From positions 1 to 51,699 of the forward strand of contig CALMZR010000175.1 of NCBI GenBank assembly GCA_937870845.1: a stretch of 51,699 nt of DNA. Reading direction: 5' to 3'. The position numbers and the translations under genes are program-made. Positions within the stretch are counted from its first letter, which is position 1. Each line of letters begins with the position of its first letter. The notes beneath the pieces were generated by a model, which was not told where the DNA came from, made no database searches, and saw only the letters and a list, made by a program, of their open reading frames with translations. This stretch comes from an uncultured Chloroflexota bacterium. GTDB lineage: Bacteria > Chloroflexota > Chloroflexia > Thermomicrobiales > UBA6265. Below, one piece after another: positions 8,432 through 16,549 of the stretch.

Positions 8432-8522
8432 GGCGCCGCCGGTCCACGCGTGCTACCCTGAACCGTCTTCTCACATCCCGCTCGTGCCTGATTTCCCCGC
8501 CAATGCTGGAAAGGGATTGCTC

Positions 8523-9614
8523 ATGGCGTCGATCGTGGCGCACGAACGGGAGCTGACGTGCGAACCGGAAATTGGGAATCTGGATACGGACGCCAGAGAA
8601 CAGACGGACGATCTGACGATTGCCGCCGCCGTCGATATTTTTTTCGCCGACCTCCGCCTCGCGCCGCGCTCGAAAAAGACGTATGGGCACGGGATCGCCA
8701 AGTTCCTTCGCCATCTCGCGCAGCATGAGGGGATCGACCCGGAGCAAGCGGCAGTGACGGCGTTGCGGCCCGAGCATGTCACCTCGTTTGCCTCGATGTT
8801 GGTGCCGCCGGATATCCGGACGCCGGAAGAGGTCTCGCAGATGCGCACCGCCCAGAACAACATCTCGGCGGTGCGAAAATTCTGCTCGTACCTGTCGAGC
8901 TACGAACTGAACGCCGAGCTGGCGGGGGATCGGATCAAGACGCGCATCGCGGCGATGATGCCGCGTTTCACCGCGCCGCCGCCCGATGTGAAGCTCTCGG
9001 ACCTGGATCGGATCGTGGCGTTTGTGGACCAACTGCCGCGGGAGGAGAAACCGGGTCAGGAGTTGAGACGCCTCAAGGTGCGGGCGATGATTCGGTTTCT
9101 GTTTCGCTCCGGCGTGCGTGTCTCCGAGCTGTGCGCCCTGCGTCGCCGCGACGTCGACCTTGTCGAGGGGGCGGCCAATATCTATCGCGCCAAGGGCGGC
9201 AAGAGCCGGACGGTCCACTTCGACGGGGAGACCGCGGCGGCGCTGACGGCATACTGGGCGAAGCGCGGCGATCCGGCGCGCGGGGCCGGGGCGCTGCCGG
9301 CTTTCAGCGGGCGGGATAGAATTGGCGTTCCGGGCTCCGCGATCAGCCCGCGCACCGTCGAGCACATCGTGGCGCAGTTGGCGGAGGGCGCGGGGGTCGA
9401 GAGCGACGTGACGCCCCATTCTTTCCGGCATGGGCTGGCGACCGAGCTGGTGCGCCGGCGCGTGCGGGAGTCGACGGTGCAAACGATCCTTGGCCATGCT
9501 TCACCCGCGACGACCCGCATCTACGTCCATAAGTCCGCCGTCGAGGTTGCGGACGAGTATCAGGACGCGTTTGGGCCCTATCGTCCTCCTCGGGCGTCTG
9601 CGGCGGAGGTCTAA
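8523..9614 (+). CDS. Tyrosine recombinase/integrase, XerC/XerD-like
   Basis: Site-specific recombinase of 363 aa. An N-terminal SAM-like core-binding domain (about 40-140) precedes the catalytic domain. Catalytic residues are visible: Arg in SGVRVSELCALRRRDVDL, Lys in AKGGKSRTV, His and Arg in PHSFRHGLATEL, His in ILGHASPATT, and the nucleophile Tyr in TRIYVHKSAVEV. The ATG at 8523 follows AAAGGGA closely; a GTG at 8484 would add 13 residues. Length is greater than XerC/D (about 300) because of the longer N-terminus. No att-like repeats, phage genes or tRNA next to it were seen, so it may be the chromosomal dimer-resolution enzyme rather than an element integrase. Confidence 0.88.
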   Translation: MASIVAHERELTCEPEIGNLDTDAREQTDDLTIAAAVDIFFADLRLAPRSKKTYGHGIAKFLRHLAQHEGIDPEQAAVTALRPEHVTSFASMLVPPDIRTPEEVSQMRTAQNNISAVRKFCSYLSSYELNAELAGDRIKTRIAAMMPRFTAPPPDVKLSDLDRIVAFVDQLPREEKPGQELRRLKVRAMIRFLFRSGVRVSELCALRRRDVDLVEGAANIYRAKGGKSRTVHFDGETAAALTAYWAKRGDPARGAGALPAFSGRDRIGVPGSAISPRTVEHIVAQLAEGAGVESDVTPHSFRHGLATELVRRRVRESTVQTILGHASPATTRIYVHKSAVEVADEYQDAFGPYRPPRASAAEV

Positions 9615-9630
9615 GGCGCCGCGCGACGGC

Positions 9631-9720
9631 CGTGATGTATCGAGCGCGGAGCGGGATCTCGTGCTCCCCTCGTACTGGAGTCCGGCGGCGCCGAGATTCC
9701 TCCTTCGTCGGAATGACACG
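9631..9720. repeat. Palindromic repeat of the CGGAATGACACG family, copy 1
   Basis: Right arm GGCGCCGAGATTCCTCCTTC with CGGAATGACACG at 9687-9720, and a decayed left arm at 9631-9669 that pairs with it. It lies between the recombinase stop and the lipoprotein start, ending three bases before the latter. Confidence 0.75.
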
Positions 9721-9723
9721 GGG

Positions 9724-10392
9724 GTGGCGCGCCGCGTCAACGCTGGCTCGCTTGGGCTTCTCCTCGTGGCGGCGTTGCTGCTCGTGGGATGCTCGTCGGG
9801 CGCGGCGGTCGATGCCTATCGCGATCAGGCGCGGGACGCCGGGCTGGAAGACACGCTGGCGGCGGCGCAGGCGACACGGACGGTGCAGCGGTACTTCCCG
9901 GCGACGGGAACGCCGGCGCCGACTAAAGCGCCGGCTCCCGCGCTGGGCGGGCTGGCTATCACCTTCGGGTTTCGCCCGGATGGGACACCGGACGGCAGCT
10001 ATGCCAGCGTTCCGGCGGGGGTTGGGACCGCCTACGCCGCGGTGCGGTTGACGGGTGTTTCGGCGGGGCAGGTCGTGAAGGTGGTGGTGACGGACGCGTG
10101 GGGGAACGAGGTGGCGGCGCCCGAAGCGGCCATCGACCCCGGTTCGTCCGATCGCTGGCTGGCGCTGCCGATCGGGCTTCCGCCCGAGTTACAGACGGGG
10201 CAGTACGGGTTGTTCGTTTTCGCTGACGATCATCCGCTGGGATCGCTTTCGTTCGGGGTGACGGGTGTGGGGACTTCCGCGCAGTTGTTTCCCGAGCTGC
10301 CGGCCAATCCTCGGGTGCGTTCGACGCAGCCGCCGCCGGGCGCGGCTCCAGGCGAAGGGCAGCCGGCGCCGACGGTAGCTCCGGCGGCGTAA
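9724..10392 (+). CDS. Putative secreted lipoprotein, Pro/Ala-rich C-terminus
   Basis: Protein of about 222 aa with a lipoprotein signal: a basic start, the hydrophobic stretch LGLLLVAALLLVGC (lipobox LVGC, Cys near residue 20), and then a mature domain. A Thr/Pro/Ala linker (about 55-75) leads to a beta-rich domain with ITFGFRPDGTPDGSYASVP and VVKVVVTDAWGNEV, and the protein ends in a Pro/Ala tail. I do not recognise the family. The GTG at 9724 is the only start close to the signal; the frame is open further upstream through the repeat and into the recombinase, which is probably chance. Confidence 0.7.
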   Translation: MARRVNAGSLGLLLVAALLLVGCSSGAAVDAYRDQARDAGLEDTLAAAQATRTVQRYFPATGTPAPTKAPAPALGGLAITFGFRPDGTPDGSYASVPAGVGTAYAAVRLTGVSAGQVVKVVVTDAWGNEVAAPEAAIDPGSSDRWLALPIGLPPELQTGQYGLFVFADDHPLGSLSFGVTGVGTSAQLFPELPANPRVRSTQPPPGAAPGEGQPAPTVAPAA

Positions 10393-10397
10393 GGGCG

Positions 10398-10426
10398 TTG
10401 CGGGGCAGTCGGCCCGGTCATACAAT
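10398..10426 (+). promoter_or_regulatory. Promoter for the aquaporin gene
   Basis: TTGCGG (10398-10403), 17 bases, then TACAAT (10421-10426). Transcription would start near 10433, leaving a leader of about 70 bases before the GTG at 10503. Confidence 0.5.
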
Positions 10427-10502
10427 CCGGCGCGGGGAGCCGCTGGCCAGAACGTGACACACGGATGGACCAGGGCGGGATGGTGCGACGGGGGAGGGGA
10501 GC

Positions 10503-11312
10503 GTGATCGAGCGGGATTTGTGGAAAGCCGCGGTTGCGGAGTTCGTTGGGCCATTCACCCTCGTCGTGGCGGGCGTCGGAGCCATCATCTCGACGCAGAA
10601 CCTGGGCGACGGCGGGAATCTGGTGGCGGTGGCGCTGGCGCACGGTCTGGCGATCGGATTGATGGTCGCGGCGCTCGGCCACATCTCCGGCGGGCACTTC
10701 AATCCCGCCGTCACGATTGCGATGCTGGCGGCCGGCGAAGTGAGCCTCACCCGCGCCATCGGCTACATTGTCGCCCAGTTGCTGGGCGGCCTGGCCGGAG
10801 CCGGAATTTTGACAGTGATCTTTCCGGCGCTCGGTGAGATGGGCCGCAACAACATTGGGGTGAACCTGGGGTTGCCGGGGCTGGGGCCGGACGTGACCGT
10901 CGGCGGCGCGGTGCTCATGGAAGTCCTGATGACGTTCTTCCTGGTGCTGGTGATTTTCGGCACGGCGGTCGATCCGCGTGGGCCACGCGCGATCGCGGGA
11001 TTGGCGATCGGGCTTACGATCACGATGGACATTTTGGCTGGCGGGCGCGTGACGGGGGCGGCCATGAACCCGGCGCGGGCGTTTGGGCCGGCGGTGGTGC
11101 AGCAGGACTTCACGAACTGGTGGATCTACTGGGTAGGGCCGATTATCGGCGGCGTGATCGCGGCGTTCGCGTTCAAGTATTTCTGGCTGGGACAGGCCGG
11201 GCCGGCGGCGCCCGTGCTGCGGCGACGGCCAGACCAGGAGGCCGAGCTGGCCCCGCCTGAGGTGCAGCCGACTGCGCAGCCGTCGCGGCGCAGGAGCAGC
11301 AAGCGGCGGTAG
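10503..11312 (+). CDS. Aquaporin / MIP-family channel
   Basis: Integral membrane channel of 269 aa for water or small neutral solutes such as glycerol. Both pore motifs are present: HFNPAVTIAM (first NPA, about residue 65) and AMNPARAFGP (second NPA, about 190), with six membrane spans between and around them. The N-terminus DLWKAAVAEFVGPFTLV is typical. The C-terminal 35 residues are Pro/Gln/Arg-rich, ending in a basic run, longer than in AqpZ. GTG at 10503 is preceded by GGGGAGGGGA. Water versus glycerol selectivity was not resolved. Stands alone with its own promoter. Confidence 0.92.
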   Translation: MIERDLWKAAVAEFVGPFTLVVAGVGAIISTQNLGDGGNLVAVALAHGLAIGLMVAALGHISGGHFNPAVTIAMLAAGEVSLTRAIGYIVAQLLGGLAGAGILTVIFPALGEMGRNNIGVNLGLPGLGPDVTVGGAVLMEVLMTFFLVLVIFGTAVDPRGPRAIAGLAIGLTITMDILAGGRVTGAAMNPARAFGPAVVQQDFTNWWIYWVGPIIGGVIAAFAFKYFWLGQAGPAAPVLRRRPDQEAELAPPEVQPTAQPSRRRSSKRR

Positions 11313-11321
11313 CTCTCACGT

Positions 11322-11435
11322 CGTGTCATTCCGACGATCGGAGGCATCTCGGCGTTCTTGAGAAGGCGTGCGGGTGGCGCCGAGATTCCTCGCTGCGCTC
11401 GGAATGACACGAGGCTGGGCGCGGAATGACACGAC
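11322..11435. repeat. Palindromic repeat of the CGGAATGACACG family, copy 2 (full hairpin plus extra half)
   Basis: Left arm from 11322 (CGTGTCATTCCGA, then ATCTCGGCG) and right arm to 11411 (CGCCGAGATTCCTC, then CGGAATGACACG) form a long stem with a loop of about 24 bases. A further GCGGAATGACACGAC half copy follows at 11421-11435. It separates the convergent aquaporin and the hypothetical gene and could act as a two-way terminator. Confidence 0.8.
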
Positions 11436-11464
11436 TTGGCGACGGCGTCGCCTCCTGACCGCTG

Positions 11465-11905
11465 TTAGCGGCGGGATGGTTTCCAGTCCTTGCGGATGGT
11501 GTCGCGGATTTCTTCGTACTTGCGGCCCTGGGCGAGGGCGTCGCGGATGGCGGGCTGGAAGACGACCTCGTAGAACTCCGGGCCCATGCGCTCGACGATC
11601 TCGTGGTCGAAGGTCTCGTCGGTTTGCAGCTCGCCATCGAGGGCGCGGAACTTCTGGTCGCCTTCGCCGCCGAAGCGATCGCCGGCTGAGGCATTGCGGT
11701 CGGGGCGGGATTTCTTGTCCGAGTGCGATTTCTTGGAGGCGCCGCCGAAGCGGCGGCTGGCGACGATCTTGGCGATGCGGATGCCGTAGCCTTTGGCCAC
11801 GTCGTCCGGCTCGCCGTGGGCGAGGGCTTCGAGGCGCTTGGTCTCGGCGAAAACGTCAAAGCGACGGATCGGTTGGATCGGACGGAGGTCGGATTCGGCG
11901 GTCAT
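11465..11905 (-). CDS. Conserved hypothetical protein
   Basis: Protein of 146 aa, not assigned to a named family. The middle third (about 55-85) is polar, low-complexity and rich in Lys, Ser, Arg and Gly (FGGASKKSHSDKKSRPDRN), likely disordered. It is flanked by a structured N-terminal part (FDVFAETKRLEALAHGEPDDV) and a C-terminal alpha-helical part (DHEIVERMGPEFYEVVFQPA). No membrane segment or signal. The ATG at 11905 has AGGAG 11 bases upstream. Next to nagB on the same strand (45 bases), possibly one transcript. Confidence 0.65.
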   Translation of the reverse strand: MTAESDLRPIQPIRRFDVFAETKRLEALAHGEPDDVAKGYGIRIAKIVASRRFGGASKKSHSDKKSRPDRNASAGDRFGGEGDQKFRALDGELQTDETFDHEIVERMGPEFYEVVFQPAIRDALAQGRKYEEIRDTIRKDWKPSRR

Positions 11906-11949
11906 GGCGGCTGTGTCTCCTGACGAGATGGATTGCGCGGGGGAGCGGC

Positions 11950-12714
11950 CTATTTGCGGGTTGAGCCAAGCCTGGAGGCGGCGTCCTCGTCGGCGATGAC
12001 GTGGAGGCGGGCGCCGGCCGTGCGCAGCCAGGAGGCGGGGACGTCGGCGCTCATCGGGTCTGCGAGGACGCGGCGGAGCATCTCGGCTTTGGCGTCCCCG
12101 GAGACGAGGAGGACGATGCGCTTCGCTTCGAGGAGCGTTCCGACGCCGATCGTGACCGCGGTGTGCGGGATGCTGACCTCGCCCTCCCAGTAGGCGGCGG
12201 CCTGGGCGATCGACTCGGGGGTGAGGTCAACGACGCGGGTGCGGGAGTCTACGGGCGAGCCGGGCTCGTTATAGGCGATGTGGCCGTTGGGGCCGAGGCC
12301 GAGGAGCGCGAGGTCGAGGCCGCCGAGCGCGGCGAGAGCGTGTTCGTAGGCTTCCGTCGCGGCGGAGAGATCGTCGGCGGTGGCTGGCAGGGCGTGGACG
12401 TGCCCGGAAGGGATGCCGACGCGGTCGATGAGGGCGTCTTGCAGCCACCCGGTGAGGCTGTTCGGATCGTCGGGGGAGACGCCGACATACTCGTCGAGGC
12501 AGAAGAGCTGGATGCGGGAGAGGTCGACCGCGCCGCGGGAGACGCGTTGGGCCAGCACGTCGAACATGCCGAGCGGGGTGCTTCCGGTGGGGACGCTGAT
12601 GACGGCGTCGGGTTTGGCCGCGACGGTCTCGGCGACGATGTCGGCGGCGGCCTCGCTCATGGCCCTGGCGTCGGGAACGACGGTGAGCTTCCAACGATCG
12701 ACGGCGGTGTTCAT
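11950..12714 (-). CDS. nagB: Glucosamine-6-phosphate deaminase
   Basis: Cytosolic enzyme converting glucosamine-6-phosphate to fructose-6-phosphate and ammonia, 254 aa. The phosphate-binding loop SVPTGSTPLGMF is near residue 43, the catalytic-Asp motif LFCLDEYVG near 72, and LGLGPNGHIAYNEPGS near 138 carries the catalytic His and Glu that set NagB apart from 6-phosphogluconolactonase. ATG at 12714 was chosen; a TTG at 12723 with GGAG four bases before it is a possible alternative. No nagA or sugar transporter beside it. Confidence 0.88.
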   Translation of the reverse strand: MNTAVDRWKLTVVPDARAMSEAAADIVAETVAAKPDAVISVPTGSTPLGMFDVLAQRVSRGAVDLSRIQLFCLDEYVGVSPDDPNSLTGWLQDALIDRVGIPSGHVHALPATADDLSAATEAYEHALAALGGLDLALLGLGPNGHIAYNEPGSPVDSRTRVVDLTPESIAQAAAYWEGEVSIPHTAVTIGVGTLLEAKRIVLLVSGDAKAEMLRRVLADPMSADVPASWLRTAGARLHVIADEDAASRLGSTRK

Positions 12715-12846
12715 CCCTGCCAACTGGCTCCCTGGCTCGACGGCGCGGACACGACTTTGGCAGCATCATAGCCGAGGGCGAGCGGTCTGGGCGGCGACGA
12801 ACGAGGAATTGGGGAGGCAGGCATTCTGACTTCGACCAGGCAGAGA

Positions 12847-13959
12847 TTGAACGAGGCGTTACGGCTCGTCGACGAATGGGTTGGGCCGCAGGGGCCGCAG
12901 GGAGTCGGCGCGGCGGTGTGGCATCGCGGCGAGGTGGTCGCCGAGCGCGTCGCCGGCGAGGCGGGACCGGGGGAGCCGGTGACGCCGGAGACGTTGTTCG
13001 CGCTGGCCTCGGTGACGAAGCCGATCGCGGCGGCGACGGTGATGGCGCTCGTCGAGCAGGGTGCTGTGTCGCTGGACGAGCCGGTGGGCCGAATCGTGCC
13101 GGAGTTTCGGGCCGGCCCGCAGGCAGGCGCCGAGGGGGTCGATCCGGTGCTGGAGCGGTTACGGCCGAGCATTTCAGCGCGTCAGCTGCTGTGTCATGTT
13201 TCGGGTTTGCCGGAGGACATTGGAACGCGGGAGACGCGGTATGAGGAGATGGTTCCGATCGAGTCGGTCATCGACGCCTACTGCCGATTGCCGCTGTCGT
13301 CGGCGCCTGGGGCCGAGCTTCGGTACTCGAATGCGGGGTATGGGGTGCTGGCGCGGGTGGCCGAGCGGGTGAGTGGCCGGCCGTTCTGGGCGCTAACGGA
13401 TGATGCCGTGCTGTCGCCCCTCGGGCTGAGCGACATCGTCGCCAACCCTGCCGGGCAGGTGCTCGATCGAGTCGCTCAGCTCTCTGACACCAGCCACGCC
13501 GGGACGGAGGTCGAGTCGTACAACAGCGCGTACTGGCGCGGTCTAGCGCTGCCGTGGGGAGGACTTTTCGGGACGGCGCGAGAGGCCGCGCGATTCGCCG
13601 CGGCGTTTCTTCCTTCTGGCGAACGGTTTCTTTCCGAGGTTGGCGTGGCGATGATGACCAATGACCAGACGCTCGAAGTTCCGGGCGGCGTCGAGAGCGC
13701 GAAGGTGCGCTGGGATCCAGGCGCGTGGGGTCTGGGATGGGAGGTCAAGGGCGGCAAGCGGCGGCATTGGAGCGGAGACATGACCTCGTCGCGGACGTTT
13801 TGCCATTTTGGCCACGCGGGGACGCTGCTTTGGGGCGACCCGGAGCAGGATCTGGCGCTTGCGGTGTTCTGCAACCGAACGGTGACGCACATGTGGGCGT
13901 TCATCCTGACGAGATGGGCGCGGCTGAGCAATGCGGTTGTGGCCGCGGCCAGCCGCTGA
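12847..13959 (+). CDS. Serine hydrolase, beta-lactamase class C / penicillin-binding-like family
   Basis: Protein of 370 aa of the beta-lactamase-like esterase/D-Ala-D-Ala peptidase fold. Nucleophile motif SxxK appears as ALASVTKPIA (Ser about 57, Lys about 60), the YxN motif as RYSNAGYG, and a C-terminal HxG-type motif as FGHAGTLLWGDP in place of KTG. No signal peptide or membrane span at the N-terminus, so it is probably cytoplasmic; many such proteins are esterases. The only nearby start is the TTG at 12847, which is weakly supported. Divergent from nagB. Function as antibiotic resistance is not implied. Confidence 0.85.
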   Translation: MNEALRLVDEWVGPQGPQGVGAAVWHRGEVVAERVAGEAGPGEPVTPETLFALASVTKPIAAATVMALVEQGAVSLDEPVGRIVPEFRAGPQAGAEGVDPVLERLRPSISARQLLCHVSGLPEDIGTRETRYEEMVPIESVIDAYCRLPLSSAPGAELRYSNAGYGVLARVAERVSGRPFWALTDDAVLSPLGLSDIVANPAGQVLDRVAQLSDTSHAGTEVESYNSAYWRGLALPWGGLFGTAREAARFAAAFLPSGERFLSEVGVAMMTNDQTLEVPGGVESAKVRWDPGAWGLGWEVKGGKRRHWSGDMTSSRTFCHFGHAGTLLWGDPEQDLALAVFCNRTVTHMWAFILTRWARLSNAVVAAASR

Positions 13960-13969
13960 CGCCCGCCTC

Positions 13970-14931
13970 CAGGCCGTGGGCCCGGCGGCTCGGCTTCGCG
14001 GTGAAGGTTGTGGGGCGGCCCGGGTTCAAGAATCACGACGGGCGGAGGTGGCGGAACGAGCCGCATCTGCGCGTCAGCCTCGAATTTCTGGATCGCATCT
14101 TCGGCTACTTGGCTGAACGAGAGATCCGGATGCACCGGGTGTCATCGGACATCGCGCCATACGCGGCCCGCCCGGCATTGCCCCAATTCCACGGACAGAT
14201 CGGCGAGTGCCGTGACGAGCTGTCGGCGCTGGGTGAGAAAGCGCGGCGCCTCGACCTGCGAATGTCGATGCACTCGGCGTAGAACATCGTACTCAATACG
14301 CCGCACGAGCGGGTCGCGGAGGCGTCTGTGCAGGATTTCGCGCTTCACGCGGCGTTTCTGGATGCCCTGAACGGCGGGCTCGAGCGAAGATCGTCACGCA
14401 CGTCGCTGGGTGTACGGGGATCGGGAGGCGGCCGCGGATCGATTTGTGGCACGATACCTTTCTTTGCCAGAGGCGGTGCGTCGCCGGTTGGTTCTCGAGA
14501 ACAGCGAGGTTTCGTCGTCGGCGGCCGAGGCGCCGGCGATCCATGAGCGAACGGGCGTGCCGCTGGTGTTCGACAACCTCCACCATCGAGTCAACAATCC
14601 GGCTGGCTGGGGTGACAGCGCCGCAATGCGCGTCTTTCTCGCCACATGGCCGCAAGGGCAGACGCCCAAGATCCACTTTTCCAGTCAACGGGCGTCAGAA
14701 CGCACCGTCGTGCGGAGAGATCACACACCCGGCGTGCAGATGGCGGCGGCCATGCCGCCGAGGCCGGAACAGCACGATGACGTTGTCGATGCGCAGGAGT
14801 TTGTGGCGCTCGTCGGTGCTGTCCAGGACATCGAATTCGACGTGATGCTGGAAGCCAAACAGAAGGATTTGGCGATACTGCGCCTTCGAGAGGATCTTGC
14901 CGCTATCGGGCAGAGCGAACTGGCCTGGTGA
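13970..14931 (+). pseudogene. uvsE: uvsE (UV damage endonuclease) pseudogene: one nonsense codon and two -1 frameshifts
   Basis: UvsE nicks DNA 5' of UV photoproducts. The N-terminal part is in one frame from RLGFAVKVVGRPGFKNHD (13986) to LRMSMHSA, where a TAG at 14280-14282 stands where the family has Gln. The same frame continues as HERVAEASVQDFALHAAFLDAL. After 14381 similarity moves to the -1 frame (AKIVTHVAG) and near 14408 to the next -1 frame (VYGDREAAADRFVARY), which runs to the stop at 14931. The C-terminal part keeps metal-ligand motifs FDNLHHRVNNP, PKIHFSSQ and FDVMLEAK. No start codon stands in the expected place. Decay looks recent; assembly error is a lesser alternative. Confidence 0.82.
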
Positions 14932-14969
14932 CGCACGCGGCTACGATGTCGATCCGCTCTCGACGGTAG

Positions 14970-14998
14970 TTGACAGGTGAAATCGGCATCGGTACCGT
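14970..14998 (+). promoter_or_regulatory. Promoter for the polyamine-type ABC operon
   Basis: Perfect -35 TTGACA at 14970-14975, 17-base spacer, -10 TACCGT at 14993-14998. Leader of about 80 bases to the GTG at 15087. Confidence 0.6.
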
Positions 14999-15086
14999 AG
15001 CGTCGCAGAGTGGCAATTGTCGGGGCGGCTGCGCGACGGGCCGCGAGTGTGTCGCGCCGCGCGGCAGCGCGAGGAGGCAGCGAAGA

Positions 15087-16364
15087 GTGACCGGAGAGAA
15101 TGCTCGTCTGTCAGCTCTAGTGTCCGAAGCGATCGAGAGCCGGCTTTCGCGGCGGGAGATCGTACGCCGTGGCGCGGCGTTGGGCCTGGCCGGCTCGGCG
15201 ATCAGTGCTGCGTTGACCCGCATTGAACGGGCGACGGCGGCAGCGCAGGATGGACCCGTCCAAGTCAGCATCGTCAACCAGGAGATGACTCGGGACGACA
15301 TCATCGCCGCCATCCAGGCCGAGGGCGAGGTCAACGTCGGCAACTGGACCTATACTGCCAACGACACCCTCATCGCCCAGTTCCAGCAGTACGTCAGCGA
15401 CACCTACGGGGTGGACATCACCCTCAACTACCAGGCGAGCCAGGCGCCGAGCACCTACATCACCAATCTCTACACGGCGTTGCAGAGCGGAAACCCGCCG
15501 TCGCTCGACGTTATGGCGATCGAGGAGAACTTCCTGGCGGAGGCGCTGTCGCAGCCGGAGCCGGTGGCGGAGGAGTTTCTGCCGTCGGGGCTCGTGCCGA
15601 ACGCCGAGCGGACGCTGGAGATGTTCCAGCAGTTCCCGTATGGCGTCGGATTTCAAGCGTCGGCGACTCCGGGAATCGTCTTCGACCGGGAACGGGCGCC
15701 GTTCATCGAGAACTATACGGATTTGGCCGATGAGCGGCTCCGACAGCGGCTTACGATGCCCCTGCCCGGGGACATCACCAGCGGCGGAATCCTGATGGGC
15801 ATTGCTGCGGCCCTGGATCTCGACTATCAGGTTTCGGCGGAGATGACTGAGGCGATCGACTTCGCGATCGAAGCGATCCACCCGAACGTTCTCCAATACA
15901 CGACCGACAGCGCCACCATGCAGCAGTTGCTGCGCGGGGGTGTGGTGGACGCCGTCGGTTTCTGGAACAGCCTGGCGCGGATGGAGTTCCTGAACGGGCA
16001 GGCCAACACGGCGTTCATGCTCGCGCCATCCGGGCAGTTCCTGGCCAATGGCTACATGTGGATCCCCAAGGGGACACCGCACCCGGTGCTGGCGCAAATC
16101 TTCGTCGACTGGCGGCTGAGCGACGAGGCGCAGTTCCCGCCGGAGAGCTGGGGGCTGGAGCCGGGGCCGTGGGCGGAGCTGAACGAGGGGATCCTCGGCG
16201 AGTCGTACGCGGAGCTGATTCCGGAGTGGTTCGCGGAGGATTATTTCACGTACTACCCGACGATCGAGCAGCTTTCGACGAGCTACCGGTCGGTCGACTG
16301 GGACTACTACGCCGAGCACGTGGGCGAGTGGATGGACTACTACGCCCAGGGGATCGGGCAGTAG
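15087..16364 (+). CDS. Extracellular solute-binding protein of a polyamine-type (PotD-like) ABC importer
   Basis: Substrate-capture protein, 425 aa. The GTG at 15087 has GAGGAGG nine bases upstream. The leader LSRREIVRRGAALGLAGSAI is Tat-like, followed by an Ala/Gln-rich cleavage region (about 45-50). The mature protein has the family 1 pattern: GEVNVGNWTYTANDTLIAQF near its start, NGYMWIPKGTPHPVLAQIF and many aromatic residues near the C-terminus. First gene of an operon with two permeases and an ATPase of the spermidine/putrescine-iron-thiamine type. Ligand not identifiable; polyamine is only the nearest family label. Confidence 0.85.
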   Translation: MTGENARLSALVSEAIESRLSRREIVRRGAALGLAGSAISAALTRIERATAAAQDGPVQVSIVNQEMTRDDIIAAIQAEGEVNVGNWTYTANDTLIAQFQQYVSDTYGVDITLNYQASQAPSTYITNLYTALQSGNPPSLDVMAIEENFLAEALSQPEPVAEEFLPSGLVPNAERTLEMFQQFPYGVGFQASATPGIVFDRERAPFIENYTDLADERLRQRLTMPLPGDITSGGILMGIAAALDLDYQVSAEMTEAIDFAIEAIHPNVLQYTTDSATMQQLLRGGVVDAVGFWNSLARMEFLNGQANTAFMLAPSGQFLANGYMWIPKGTPHPVLAQIFVDWRLSDEAQFPPESWGLEPGPWAELNEGILGESYAELIPEWFAEDYFTYYPTIEQLSTSYRSVDWDYYAEHVGEWMDYYAQGIGQ

Positions 16365-16383
16365 CGGCGTGTATTGCGGCTAA

Positions 16384-16423
16384 CCCTCACCCCAACCCCT
16401 CTCCCTGTGCGCAGGGAGAGGGG
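16384..16423. repeat. CCCCTCTCCC hairpin repeat between solute-binding protein and permease genes
   Basis: ACCCTCACCCCAAC leads into a perfect 12-bp stem, CCCCTCTCCCTG with CAGGGAGAGGGG, around a four-base TGCG loop (16396-16423). This sequence type is a widespread intergenic repeat in GC-rich bacteria. There is no T-run after it. Its position in a 185-base gap suggests partial termination or mRNA stabilisation that would favour the binding protein over the permeases. Confidence 0.7.
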
Positions 16424-16549
16424 CTCGCGATGCGACCTCGCCCCTGACCCGGGGCCAGGCTTCCCGCGCTAGGGAGGACCGCCTGGATTGAGTCGCGTTG
16501 AAGATGCCGCTCTTTAAGGCAAACAACCCGGACGCGAGTCCATGAGCAC

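Noticed and set aside
12847..13959. Beta-lactamase-like gene as an antibiotic resistance determinant
   Set aside because: No signal peptide, an HAG motif in place of KTG, and general resemblance to esterases; resistance is not supported.
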